Assembly (NCBI GenBank): GCA_015501585.1
Contig: JADNRY010000002.1
Coordinates: 1,102,591 to 1,166,590 of the forward strand
Direction of reading: 5' to 3'
Source of the DNA: Rhodocollybia butyracea
Taxonomy: Eukaryota > Basidiomycota > Agaricomycetes > Agaricales > Omphalotaceae
DNA length: 64,000 bases
A program made the position numbers and the translations under genes. The notes under the pieces are model-generated. The model was not told where the DNA came from and searched no databases. It saw nothing but the letters and a program-made list of their open reading frames with translations. Shown here piece by piece: positions 37,491 through 48,430 of the stretch. How positions within the stretch are numbered: the first letter of the stretch is position 1; each line of letters starts with the position of its first letter.

Positions 37491-40400
37491 TCAACTGAGA
37501 ATATCCATTAACCTATCCAACTTACTCTCCAATTTACTCTCCAAACTCGCAAATTTGTTTTCGAGTGTCTCAAGACGACTTTGCAATTGATTCAACACTG
37601 CTATCCCGGCTAGTGCCTTGCTGTCATCTGCATGATCTACCTCGGCTAATTCACCAGGTTCATCTTCGGGCTGGGGAAGAGCGAATCGTAGGACGCGGTG
37701 ATACTCTTTAGGCAGCGATTGAATGTCATAATCAACAAGCAGTTTGGCGTAGCAATCGGGGCACATATATGAGTCTCCTGCAGAATTGAGGATGAACGTT
37801 GAACAATAATACAAAATTGAGAGTACATACTTGACCCTGGTTCCAGAAAATATAAGAAGCGCGTTCCACTTAAACTGCGTTTACAGTGTGTGCATGTGAA
37901 CCTATGCTCTTCGGAGGTTGCAGCATCCTGTTCCGACCCGAAAACACCCACACTATTTGAGGACATCTCACGCATGCCTTGAGACTCAACATCATATCTT
38001 TCCCTGAATGGACGCAAAAGATTGTGGTCAAGTTGTAGAGAAGGACGGAACATCAGCAGCATTGGATGCCATGGCTTATGGACGTCCCCTCCTGCAGTAT
38101 TGATAGCCGGGGGTAATATTGAATCGCACGATGAACAGCAGTCGAAATCTATGCGAGGATAATTAACTTTTTACCAAGTGAATTCGGAAAAAAGAATCCC
38201 ACTCACCGGCACAAAACATGCATTTGTGACGGATGTTTTGAATAGGACATGCATCGCAGTTATCACAGTAGGCGCTTAAATGCTCGTACGATTGTCGTAT
38301 AGCAGATTTTGCCGCATTCATGCAATTATCCTGGACTTCTGTAGGGATTAGTTCCCTCTGCATAGCCAGCTGTTCCATTTCTTCCTCAGATAGAGTCTGA
38401 GGGCCGGACCCGTAACTGTCCGAGGACCAAAATACATACCACTCATATGTGCGCATGTTCAGTGTGGAAACTGTTAGGCGGTAGAATGTGTCCAAGACCG
38501 TGGTGCCCATGATTGACTCTGGTATAGATGATGGCTCTGTACTATTCGGGACGTCAGTGACCAAAGGCCATTCTCCTCGAGCTGGCACAAAGGGAACCGG
38601 TTCTGGCTCTAGCTGGTAAACATCCAAGGGCATCCACTGTTGTAGTGGTTCAAATTCAATGCCGAGTGGAAACTCTCTTTTTGAACAGTACATGTATAGT
38701 CCACCGCCGAAAGTAGATATTCGAGATTCAGGGTCTTGTCCTCGGTGAGAAGAAGTAGCTAGATAGTAGCATGAGTGCAGAGCAATAGCAGCACTCAGCA
38801 ACAACTTTACCTTTCAAGTCCTCTATACGAGCCTCAATAGCGTGCTCGATTTCAAAGAGACTATTGGATCCATTGAAAAAGTTCAGATCAAATAAAATCT
38901 TCGTGTCTGCTGGTGTATTGGGGTATACATGGTCTTTGGCGTACTTGATGAACTCATGCTGATACTGGAGAAAAATATACAAAATTGGAAGCAGGGTCTG
39001 GGATAATCAAAATTTGCTAAATTCAGAAAAGAAAAATCATGTCACACCTGCTCAAATCGACCAGGGCCCACTATAAGTCCAAGTGAAGTCGGACTATCAA
39101 TGTTATAGAGAAAGTGTTTCAGTGATTTCTTGATGCGCTCCTGCATGCTAGCCATGTTTTTGGAAACTAGATCATCCAGAGGATTTGAAACCTGTTGAAT
39201 GGTGTGCTTCTCGCCCGCCCCTAAAATAAGCCAATTGATTTTGTTACACCATGTGCTGCCCATAAACCATCTGTATAACACTGTCATGAGCTTGCTAGCA
39301 GAAAGAAAACAATTCCTACCCGATCATTCCGATGCCGTTGTGTACCGAGATATTATCGCATGAATCTCGCATTCCTTGAAGAAGCCCAAAGATTTTGCGC
39401 GCGTATATCGCAGTTTCAATGCTCCAGCCTGAATTTAAATGATAAGAGAGGTATTTCGGGAGATTTTGTCCTCTACCTTGGGCAAAATAACTCAAAGCTT
39501 GTAGCATTGTCCAATCTTCCGTCAAGGCCTTGGTAACATTGTTCACCTGTGGAAAAATACGTCTTTGGAATTGCTTTGGAAAAAGAAAAAAGCCTACTTC
39601 AGAAATCCTGATGAAGCCTGAGCCATCAGTATCAAACGCCTCTATGATTTGCCGTTCGTATCTTGAAGCTAAATATTGAAGGCACCACTCGTCGCCCTCG
39701 ATACTCTGCGCTGCTTCCAACGTGGCATCTGAGGGGCCATCTTGAGCATGTTTAGTAACATCGCCACCGTAAAGTGAATCTTTGGAGAATTTGTCGAAGT
39801 AGAACTCCTGGAGAGCCTTGAAAAAGTCTCGGGACCTCACAGAATATCTCCAGTTCTGTTCATAAGTATTTGAGCAACTGAAAACATCTACAAAAATCCA
39901 AAACCATACTGACCATTTGTTTCCATAATTCGCGGATATCGGGATGGTGAACTCTCTCATGAGGACCCGCGTCAAAATAGCTAATAATCTGCATTGTTGA
40001 GAGATGGATGGACCTTAGTATATCGTCTGTGATGGCCTTGACCTGGGCATCGAGTTTCTGAGCATAATGAATAGCGCTTTCTTGCAAAATTACATCAAGA
40101 GAGAGTCGCAACTCGTACATTTCGCGAAAACTAGGAGGAGCAGATGATGTACTTGTCCGTTCACTCCTTTCTTCAGGCGCTTCCATGACGAGGGTTGCTT
40201 GGATCGTTTTCGATATTTTGGAAAGCAGCTCATCAGAATTGAGCACCTTCTGCCGTCCACCATTCTCAACAATAGTCTTCTCAAGCTCCTCCTGCTGCTT
40301 TGTCTTGTGCTCTACGACGGTGATAAGTTGCTGAAGCAGTTCGTTGTTGGCTTTTGCGATGCCTCGAACCTCGTCAACGGTGAGTGTCGTGCGAATCGTG

Positions 40401-41242
40401 AGAGCGAAGATGATATCGCCCTTTCGATTGACGAGAGTTTCTCCGCAGTCCTTGAACTGCGACGCATATGAATCCGAGAAGAAGAATTTACCTGAATGCA
40501 AAATAACAGACTTCAATAGGGCTCCGGGTGTGGGGGACAATTAGAGGACGCACTTGTTAAGCTATGCTTGTGGTATGCGTCAATCAGCGCACCACATGCT
40601 TTGATGTCGGCATAGATGTCTTTCATCAATACCTGAATGCGGCCTTGGACAGACTTTCCTGGTTCAGCCTCGAGTTCTGGGTCCTGTACGTTGTGGAGCT
40701 GCAACAGTGCGCCCAGCATATCCGCTATTTGCAAAATCAAAGCTCGGGTTTTGCGGCTGTTTTCGCGGCGCTGGGTCTCCAACCTGACTATTCCACGAAC
40801 CAGAAGCACAGCAACTAATTCATAAGGTGATCAGGACATGGTTTCGAGAGTGATAGTATGAATGACCACCTTCAACAAATGGAAACGGCTGAGCCTTGAC
40901 GATCGCTTCTACGCCGTCCAGAATTCTGTTCACCGGACCAGTCCAGGAATCAGCCTTTTTTCCAGCAGTCGTAGATTTTCCCAATTCACCCAAGGCTTCA
41001 AGAGCCATATCTATTGTGTTTGATTTGGTTGAATACACAGTCACAGCAGGCCGCGGCAAAACGCTGGCGATAGCACCTCCAGAGGTCATCAAAGCTGAGC
41101 ACATATTGAACAAAATATCCATTGTGAACTCACTAATTTTGTCTGCGCGTTCCTCAGTATGCCCTGCGGATTGAAATCGGTCTGCAACGACTTCCGTAGC
41201 AGGAGCGACATTAGCTTCTTTGTTGGATTTCTGAGAGTTCAT
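37491..41242 (-). CDS. EF-hand and ZZ-zinc-finger protein with helical N-terminal domain
   Basis: A cytosolic protein of about 1,100 residues, member of a mushroom-specific family I recognise only by pattern. Order: N-terminal helical domain (MNSQKSNKEANVAP...; block PFVEVAVLLVRGIVRLETQRRENSRKT, ADMLGALLQLHNVQDPE) reminiscent of helical adaptor domains at the front of fungal STAND or MLKL-like proteins (weak inference); a long coiled/helical region; LWKQMNWRYSVRSRDFFKAL; one canonical EF-hand loop DTDGSGFIRISE; and a large middle region. Next is a ZZ finger (CDNC...HKCMFCADFDCCSSC), a second Cys pair set (CTHC...CPDC), and a C-terminal coiled coil (LQSRLETLENKFASLESKLESKLDRL). About eight introns, all frame-clean. 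Ca2+ binding and protein-binding roles follow from the domains; the job is unknown. Confidence 0.85.
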
Positions 41243-42381
41243 AGCTTTCAGCTAAGGGAAAAGTTGCGGGGCAATATCTGGCAATGCATATGATATATAT
41301 AGATATCAGTAAAGTCTATGTATGTAAAATCTGTTCGACCTGGACATATACTTAGACATATGATGGCTCGGTGACTTGCCCGAGAGCTGTTCAGTACTCA
41401 GTACTCAGTCCTTACACGCTGCTTCCACATATACTTGCTGGAATACACATACATACTATCTATGGCGCGATATACGCAGCTTTGACATTCCCCCTTTTGA
41501 TGCCTATTATACAGTTAGATATTTCAAGGGTCAGCGCCTCCAGCTCTCTGTTGCTTTTCATACAACTGAGCTTGATTTACATGGACAGATTATGGGACTC
41601 GCTATGGTCTCTGAGTTCGCTACTCAAGCTAATAAATTGGACAGCTCGACGGGACACAAGAAAGGAATGCCTCCCGTTGTACTGACTCCTCCAAGGTGGC
41701 AAGACTGGTAAAAAAGTGGGATTAACTTAGCGCTCTGCGATGGTGAATTCGATGCGACTTGTCAATTATAAGGTCAAGAGCAACACTGGAAAGACGCAAA
41801 CCTATGGTTTGGGTAACTTTCACCTGTATCTGGGCATCGTGTATTTGGTGAGGATGGCTGAAAATGAATACGCAAAGTCGTATACAGCCTGCCATACCTG
41901 TTACGATTGTACACCTGATATCGCTATAGTGTGTACTACGCGTGTACTACATAGCTGGGGTAGAACGGCCAAATGTTAAAGGCAACAAAAATACCTCGTG
42001 ATGTACGAGGAGCTTCAGACTTTCTAGGTAAACTGTTCGGTCAAAATGATTATTATTTTCGTTGAAACCTGAATATATGCTCGGATAGAAAGACCCACCA
42101 CTATTGTAGCAAGGTCATCGGAGCAGAGTTTTGGGCCTCCGTTCCTGATAGTTCTATATAGCTGTTGCGCCTTTCCCTCGCTGTATTCGTCCTCTCACAC
42201 AGAAGTCCTTTTCTATCCTCCCTGCTTTCTCTTCAAATTTGATGAAACATGCAACCCAGCTTCTACAAGCGAAATTTTGGGATAAAAAGTAAGGGGGCGG
42301 GCGACTAGTGTGTTCGCGCAGCTGTAGCCATATTTACATGAAAAATCAAAACATAAAGCATCAACGTACCCGCCTTTCGAG
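41243..42381. repeat. Repeat-rich intergenic stretch
   Basis: Contains one copy of the dispersed repeat (about 41590-41800, compare 35120-35335 and 42865-43085) and the right copy of the 250-bp direct repeat (41846-42080, compare 37085-37340). No gene is supported. Confidence 0.7.
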
Positions 42382-42726
42382 TTGTCCGAAATCGATATGT
42401 CATCCACTCGCCCAACATTGCTAGGCTCTTTACAAACGAAAAGGTCATATTTACTCTCAGCTCACCAATCTAGTCCTTCGAAATGCGAATGGAGGATCCC
42501 TGGTCTACCTCCTGGCGCCATCGGGGCACTCTATACCAACGCTGCAAAACAGTACATCTCTGCTTCGAACAAAGATCCGAATCATCGACCATCGACCTAT
42601 GCCAGATCCCGAGTCTCTGAGTTCTTGTCCTCTTCAGGTCGCCGGGGGGGATGCAGTGACCAAGGAAATGGTAAACCATTGAATGGAACTGAAAGCCTTC
42701 ATGGTGGAAATGGAGGTGGAGTCTAG
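42382..42726 (+). pseudogene. Decayed paralogue of the gene at 43200
   Basis: Nucleotide sequence from about 42400 to 42700 resembles 43205-43490. The order of motifs is the same (aggctctt, tataccaacgctgcaaaacagt against tataccgaggcgataaaacagt, gccagatcccgagt against gccagaccccgagt, then gcagtgaccaaggaa against gtggttaccaagga). The reading frame differs between segments, so the short open frame here is not the ancestral protein. It lies in a tandem unit with its own copy of the dispersed repeat. Confidence 0.6.
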
Positions 42727-42864
42727 ACTGCAATAAGCGAACGACTATTCGACGACATGTGGGTCATTGTCAAAGGGAAAGAACATATATCACATGTCAC
42801 CGAGCTGATTTATTTAGACGCCGCTCAATTATGGGCGCTCGTATTCTTTATCTGAAGAGCAACA

Positions 42865-43085
42865 GATATGAATGCTTCCCGTCGTTCTCTAGGTCCCAAG
42901 GTGGCAAGACTGGTGGGAATTGGGATTAAAGCGCTCTGCGATGGTGAATCCGACGCGACTTGTCAATCATAAACTCAAGATCAACACTGGAAAGGCGCAA
43001 ATGGGCAACTTTGAACTTTAGCTACATCTCCGGGTTTGCTACTCAAGCCAATAGACTGGGCCGTCTCTACAGGACTCCGATGCGA
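42865..43085. repeat. Dispersed repeat, third copy
   Basis: Matches 41640-41800 (caaggtggcaagactgg, gcgctctgcgatggtgaat, gcgacttgtcaat, caacactggaaag) and the gctactcaagc segment that precedes the other copy. Same strand. It lies just upstream of the gene at 43200, as the 41590 copy lies upstream of its decayed paralogue. Confidence 0.7.
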
Positions 43086-43199
43086 TTCAAAGTGACGCAA
43101 GAACCATCCCTGGGGATCGTTTGTACGTTACCTACCATGTGACTCAAGAACCTGGAGGCGGTTTGTACGTATTATCGTCTAGAACTTTAAAACTTGAAC

Positions 43200-43817
43200 A
43201 TGGACACTGATCCAGATCATCCCCTCGTCCAGCTTTGCCAGGCTCTTCGCAGACAGAAACGTCACGTTTACCCTGACACTGATATATATTATCATCGCGA
43301 TAGTCCGAGTCCGGAACCCGAATGTGAGGACCTCGACCAGCGAACTCCAAGCGCCGCCGATATAATCTATACCGAGGCGATAAAACAGTTCCTCGCGACA
43401 GAAGAATCCACCCATCGATCTACGCCAGACCCCGAGTGTCTGAGCCCTTCTCCCAAGGGCATCGAGAAGGATGTGGTTACCAAGGATGAGGTGAAGATGG
43501 ATGTAGACGACAAAGGAGAGGGTTCTGCGCATGCTACAGGCGACCGTGCAATGACGCCGTGTGGGCTGGGAGGTGACGAAGAAGTAGAGGGATCGAAAAT
43601 TGTTGATCTCAGCAGCACTTGTAGGAAGCGTGAACGAGAGACTACAGTCGACGAGAACAATAACGATGGCGCCGAACCGTTGGTAGTTAAACGCAGAAAA
43701 CCAGATACTGACTTGGAAACTGCATGGGGCCAGAGTCACTCTCTGATACATCTCCTCAATTTCGGCAAAGTTGACTCATCTTCTGGGGAGCAAAAGGCGA
43801 TGGAGGCAGCAATCTGA
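43200..43817 (+). CDS. Hypothetical small acidic, probably nuclear protein
   Basis: A single exon of 205 residues from ATG 43200 (MDTDPDHPLVQLCQALRRQKRH). It is low-complexity, rich in Asp/Glu/Ser/Pro, with a basic cluster VKRRKPD near residue 165 and another (CRKRERE) shortly before it that could act as nuclear-localisation signals. No known domain. A decayed tandem relative lies at 42382-42726. It is probably lineage-specific; expression is not shown by sequence alone. Confidence 0.5.
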   Translation: MDTDPDHPLVQLCQALRRQKRHVYPDTDIYYHRDSPSPEPECEDLDQRTPSAADIIYTEAIKQFLATEESTHRSTPDPECLSPSPKGIEKDVVTKDEVKMDVDDKGEGSAHATGDRAMTPCGLGGDEEVEGSKIVDLSSTCRKRERETTVDENNNDGAEPLVVKRRKPDTDLETAWGQSHSLIHLLNFGKVDSSSGEQKAMEAAI

Positions 43818-44040
43818 GGCAGGGAACGCGTATTTTCTATAGCGACTCAAGGACTCAACGTACTCGACACCTAGTTAGTATCACTCACAACAAACTTGGA
43901 CGTTTTCCTCGCTATGGTTTTTCTGCGACCGGGCTTCGTTTGGGGTAGCTACTATGTTACAGGGTATACAAAATTCTTTATCGATACATTTATATCAAAT
44001 CGTCCATTGCAACGTTCCGGTTATCCTTTATCGCAATCCA

Positions 44041-44453
44041 TCAATACCGTCGCCTGTGCCTCCGCTCTCGTTCATAATATTTCTCTTCCTCTCGTTTGCG
44101 GCGAGGAGTGCTTCGGATTCCTAAAGTACGCTTGACCTTGGTCATGAAAGGGACATGGGTGCTTCGACCCTATTAAAACATACTTCGTTCAAATTCAAAA
44201 CACTATCTTGGTATCAATGTGACTGACCATTGCCCGTAATTCTTCTTTCGCATGTCGGCGACCTTGACTGGTAGTGTTTGGGTTAGCCAAGGCAGCTTCT
44301 ACAGATGAAAGTTAGCCATCGAGAGCGTTGGTATAAAGGTCGAAAGCACTCACTGTATCCTGCAGCAACGTGGTCTTTACTATGGTAGTAGCGCTCCCTT
44401 CGACGAGGAGTGTTGGAGTAAGCATGGTTGTGGCGGCGAGAGAACAAAGGCAT
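44041..44453 (-). CDS. Con-6 family small stress/conidiation protein
   Basis: About 98 residues in three exons from ATG 44453 (MPLFSRRHNHAYSNTP). The middle carries the Con-6 motif HVAAGYKAALANPNTTSQGRRHAKEELRAM (the Neurospora conidiation-6 repeat: GYKA-L-NPN-S-A--HA---L); one copy rather than the usual two. The rest is strikingly basic (TPRRKREEEKYYERERRHRRRY). Con-6 proteins accumulate in conidia and under stress or light, with unknown biochemical function. Introns: about 44282-44352 region and about 44160-44227. The promoter has a CRE and two MluI-box motifs. Confidence 0.75.
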
Positions 44454-44614
44454 TGTATGTTTAAATGTTGAATACAGTGGGTTGAACACAGACCTAGCTT
44501 TATAGCTAAAAAATACCTGGCGTCATCGTACGTCAAGTCTCCAACAACTACTACTATAAGTTAGTATGCCACTGCCAGACTCCAGTGCCGCTGCGCCCTC
44601 CACGGAATGATTAA

Positions 44615-44638
44615 TGACGTCACGCGTCGTTGACGCGT
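44615..44638. promoter_or_regulatory. CRE and two MluI-box motifs upstream of the Con-6 gene
   Basis: A perfect TGACGTCA palindrome (44615-44622) overlaps an ACGCGT (44622-44627), and a second ACGCGT follows at 44633-44638. They lie about 160-185 bp upstream of the Con-6 ATG. TGACGTCA is the site of ATF/CREB bZIP stress regulators, and ACGCGT that of the MBF cell-cycle factor. Their use here is inference. Confidence 0.5.
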
Positions 44639-44690
44639 TATCACCGCGCTGGCGATAGACTGATTAGATACGAGTTTGAGGGGACCATAC

Positions 44691-44832
44691 ATCAAATAGG
44701 AGCAAAGACTTTTGATACACAACGAGCGTGGTATGGGCATGAAAAATGGAAAAATGATAGTAGCGAGAAGATCGAAATCAAAAAGACAGCGACTCGGAGA
44801 TGTTCGTAGTTCAACTTGAAACGCAAGTAGTC
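44691..44832. repeat. Direct repeat, left copy, flanking the DUF6533 gene
   Basis: Matches 49531-49655 in the same orientation at about 85 percent (gacttttgatacacaacgag and gagaagatcgaaatcaaa shared). The right copy is the 3' flank of the Ser-rich gene at 49849. Confidence 0.8.
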
Positions 44833-44943
44833 AAAAAGAACAATGAAAACAATGGTAAGGACAGTCTACAGAAATCATTACGTATCCGGGTAGTATAGTA
44901 TCTGTACACAACTTCAAGTTGTCACAGACAGCAGTGGGGCACA

Positions 44944-47900
44944 CTATTGACGGGCAGTTGAGTTTCCTTCTGAGCTGGCGCCGCCACTGACTAGCGACTT
45001 TGTAACGGAAAAGTATTCAACTATGACCCACTTCCCTCTGCATAGGCACAAGGCTAACTGGACCTCCTTGCTCGTGATCATAGATCTGGAGCACCGGAAG
45101 TCGTCAACTAACAAATTGAAAAGAGATATTACTCCAGAACTCACCACTGGCACAAGTGTGGTCAACGGATTCACCGTGTTGTCTGGAATCTCCAATTCAA
45201 TATTTTCATCCCCTTGCTCAACTTCGTCTTCAAGCTCGTCCACATCATCCCATTGATTATAATCCAACGGAGCCCCAATGTTACCGAGGAATCGGTTTTC
45301 AGCAAAATCAAGCACGCTAAGTGGAGGGGCGGTTGTGTTGGAGGGGGCTTTAACAGAATGCTGGATGGTGCGATTGGAAAAGGCACGAAGGTTAAGGACA
45401 AAACGATTTATCAGGATATTTTCTAGGCTTGTAAGAAACGAGTTGATGACTGTTGAAGCGGTTGACCATGTATTCGTATCCAACATTTGATTCAACATCT
45501 AGATCATACATCATTTTCAGACTGTTATTCAACTTCAGACTCACTATGCGGGAAGATAACTTACGGTTGAAAAGATAGACACCTATAGTATCGGATTAGA
45601 GGTTGGAAGGAGCAACTTTATGGAAAATCAAATAGGATGACTCACAAATGCAAGAGCAGTGTCAATGCTCCTCAACGCGAAGATGATGCTGGAGATAGGC
45701 AAGACTTCATTGAAGCTATCACAGAAACTTCAATAAGGAACTTACAAGAAATATAGAGTGCCTTTTCAATAAATGCCCCGCAGTGTCATAATAACTTGCG
45801 AGTGTGGGCCATCGCGCCAAGCGCGTGGCAGGTACGAGTCCTGTATCTACTAGTTCATTGCAAATCTTCCCGCAGAATCGATCTTCGGAGTTCCTCGCTC
45901 AGCAACATTCCGACCTGTACCTAATCTCTGTGCTGAGCCCATGAGCACAACCGCTTCGTACTGCAACCCTACCAACACCTAGTACAACCGAAATCCTTCT
46001 TTCAGGAATCTCCTCCAGGACAGCAGAGCTGGAGAACCGAGAGAGAGTAAATGGACGTCGAGTAAAAGCAAATGGATGAGGGGATGGTTGAGTGAGTCCC
46101 AGCGATGAAAAAGGACATGGATTCGATGGAATAACGTCGGAAAGAACAGCAGCACAGCAAGTGTACATGTACCATCTGACATGGGAGCTAGTACAAGCAG
46201 CCAAGTGTTAGCGAAGCATCTTGACACTGCATTTCAACCGCGTGAGCGAGTCTTTAATATTTGATGTTTCAAAGAATCACGGCGGTGCAGAGATCTTGGG
46301 GAGGAGGTAAGTCAATACCAACACGAAGGTGCACAGTCCAATTTCCGAACCCATCGACATCCTCAACCCATGAGCATGCACTTTGTATATGTAGCGAATA
46401 GTCAACCATATTGAGGGAAGAAGAACCAAAGGAGAGAACCAAAGTTGTGTGAATAGTGGATTGTTGGAGTAAGGGAGTGTTTGGAGGTTTGTGCCCAGCA
46501 GAGGCTGTGAATCACTAGCGGAGATGCTAGAGCTGGAAGGATGAGGAATGGAAATGGAACATGCTGCAAGTGAGCATTTGAAGGCGAAAGTGAAGGATAT
46601 GATTGATAGGATTCAAACGAGGGGATTTGGAGATGGATTAGGCTGTGACAAGATAGACGAATACATGTGGAGGCTGGCGCTGAATTAGAGACGGCATAGG
46701 AGAGGTATCATGGACATGAGAACTTGGATGCCGAGGCTGGTAGCCAAGCTCCAAGGGCTGGAAAAGCACTTTGGCACTTTGTTTCCTCCTCATACATGAA
46801 AGCGAGCTACCGATCCACTTCTCGAAAACCAAGAGAGGACACAGCGAGCCGGTAAAGCACTGCACAAAACCTACACATCCCATATCCTCTTCTCATTGTT
46901 CCACTAAACCTTATCCTTCCTATCTACCCGTATCCCTAACCGCTCCAGATCTTCTGGGTTGTCCATGAGAGAGAGGTGGCTGGTATGATCCTGATGCTGT
47001 AGAGGCGGATGGAGGTCGAAAGAGAAGAAAACTATATGTTAGGCGCCCGAGTGCTGGTTATGACAAGACTCGATCACCTCGCTATTAGGATGTGGATACG
47101 AATAGTGCTAGTGAGAATTCATGCGTTGAGGAGCTGTGATAGGAATGGGTGATGCGGAGTGAGCAACCCGAGGTCACATGTCATACGCTTTGACATCCCA
47201 AATATATCGAAACTAATCTCCTTATTGGGTCAACCTGATTCAGACAAAAGGAAGCCTAATTTAGACAAATTCCCACGCGAAACCCGCCATAAGGACGAGC
47301 CTTCATTACATTCAGGACTCGTAATTCACTGACCGTCACGCAGCACCACCTCGGCAATGCTATGAATGCCAGATTCTCGGGATTGCTTGATGTGACCAGC
47401 GGTTTTGACCAAGGTTAAGACGAAGATAGCACTGGAAAAAGTCAATTGGAGGAAAGGAGCAATAATGGACACTAGAATGTAGTTTGATTGGCCTGAAGCA
47501 ATCTCGCCAGTGAATACTAAAATACTCACAACTGCCAGCATTGAAAAGATAGGGCAATCAATACAATGGATAGATAGGAGATTTAGAGGACATGCTAACA
47601 TTTCAGACTCAAACAAGCTTCCCCCACTAAAAGTCGACAAACATGGTGTGAGTGGCTCAGCATATGGTACCCCTTGGCTGGTGATTGTTGAAAACATGGA
47701 ATATGACTAGAGCAATACAATCTGAACTTTTTAGAATCTCATACTTGCCACTGTTTGGAAGGGCGCACCAGGGAAGAACCGACAACATCCGCAATGATGA
47801 ATGGGCAGAGCAGGATAAGCAGTGCCCGTTTCTGACCAAAGAGTGCATAAACTCTCAAGATCAAAAGGACTACAGCAAACAATTCTCAGTCAAGCTATTT

Positions 47901-48430
47901 TATTTAGGAATGAAGTAAAGGATGACATACATCTTTTTGCCACATTACTAATGTTGAAAGTGATAAGATACACAAAACTGAGATCACTACAGCTGGATAT
48001 AATATACTCAGTTAAGCTCACTGCAAATACAAAGGGAAATAAACCTTGTGTCTTTCATAGCTTGCCCTGGGAGCACGACGCAGCTAACCAGCGCGGAAAT
48101 TTGGAACAGCAGGAAGTTGTAGCGACTCAGAATAAATAATATAGAGCTACCAGTTAGTCGACGGGACCATATCAATCGAAATTCAGTAGGGAGTGTAAGG
48201 AAGAAGTCATAGAAAAATAAAACTGCACTTCAAAGAATAAGCAAGAGCATAAATGAGATATTCAATCTAACCAGAGGAGGATAGCGCTGTATAGTTGAGA
48301 GACAACCTGTGATATTAATGTGAATTGAGCATCTTTGGCATGCGAAGCTTGGTCACTGGCCAACCTACAGCTGAAATTGAAATGTGCTGATCTCTTTAGC
48401 AATGGCCTGGTCACTGGAAGAGTCTGACAT
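44944..48430 (-). CDS. DUF6533 seven-helix membrane protein with one 1.5 kb intron
   Basis: A mushroom-expanded membrane family of unknown function. ATG 48430 gives MSDSSSDQAIAKEIS. After two short introns comes the DUF6533 core: AVLFFYDFFLTLPTEFRLIW, RRLTGSSILFILSRYNFLLFQ. Further exons encode LLILRVYALFGQKRALLILL, an exon at 47329-47600 with ISGQ-type helices ending in KTAGHIKQSRESGIHSIAEVVLRDG, then across a very long intron (about 45770-47328) TLYFL, a short exon, and the C-terminal helix TVINSFLTSLENILINRFVLNLRAFS with an acidic tail (stop 44944). The short exons around 45550-45780 are hard to join in one frame. Every other intron here is 45-70 nt, so the 1.5 kb one holds an insertion. 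The splice of this intron is unproven, so the gene may be dead. Confidence 0.7.
45781..47328. other. Inserted DNA inside the DUF6533 gene
   Basis: About 1.55 kb of noncoding sequence between the exon ending VVLRDG and the exon beginning TLYFL. No transposase-like frame. The outer bases read CAGTG at 45781 and CACTG at 47327-47331, a possible short terminal inverted repeat, but no flanking target duplication is seen. The mobile-element origin is therefore inference. Confidence 0.45.

Noticed and set aside
43896..44135. Plus-strand open frame of 79 codons
   Set aside because: It overlaps the last exon of the Con-6 gene on the other strand, which has family support.
45899..46227. Overlapping minus-strand open frames as genes
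   Set aside because: Low-complexity, no conserved pattern, and they lie in the inserted DNA of the DUF6533 intron.
45781..47331. CAGTG...CACTG ends as proof of a transposon
   Set aside because: Five bases only and no flanking duplication; kept as a possibility only.
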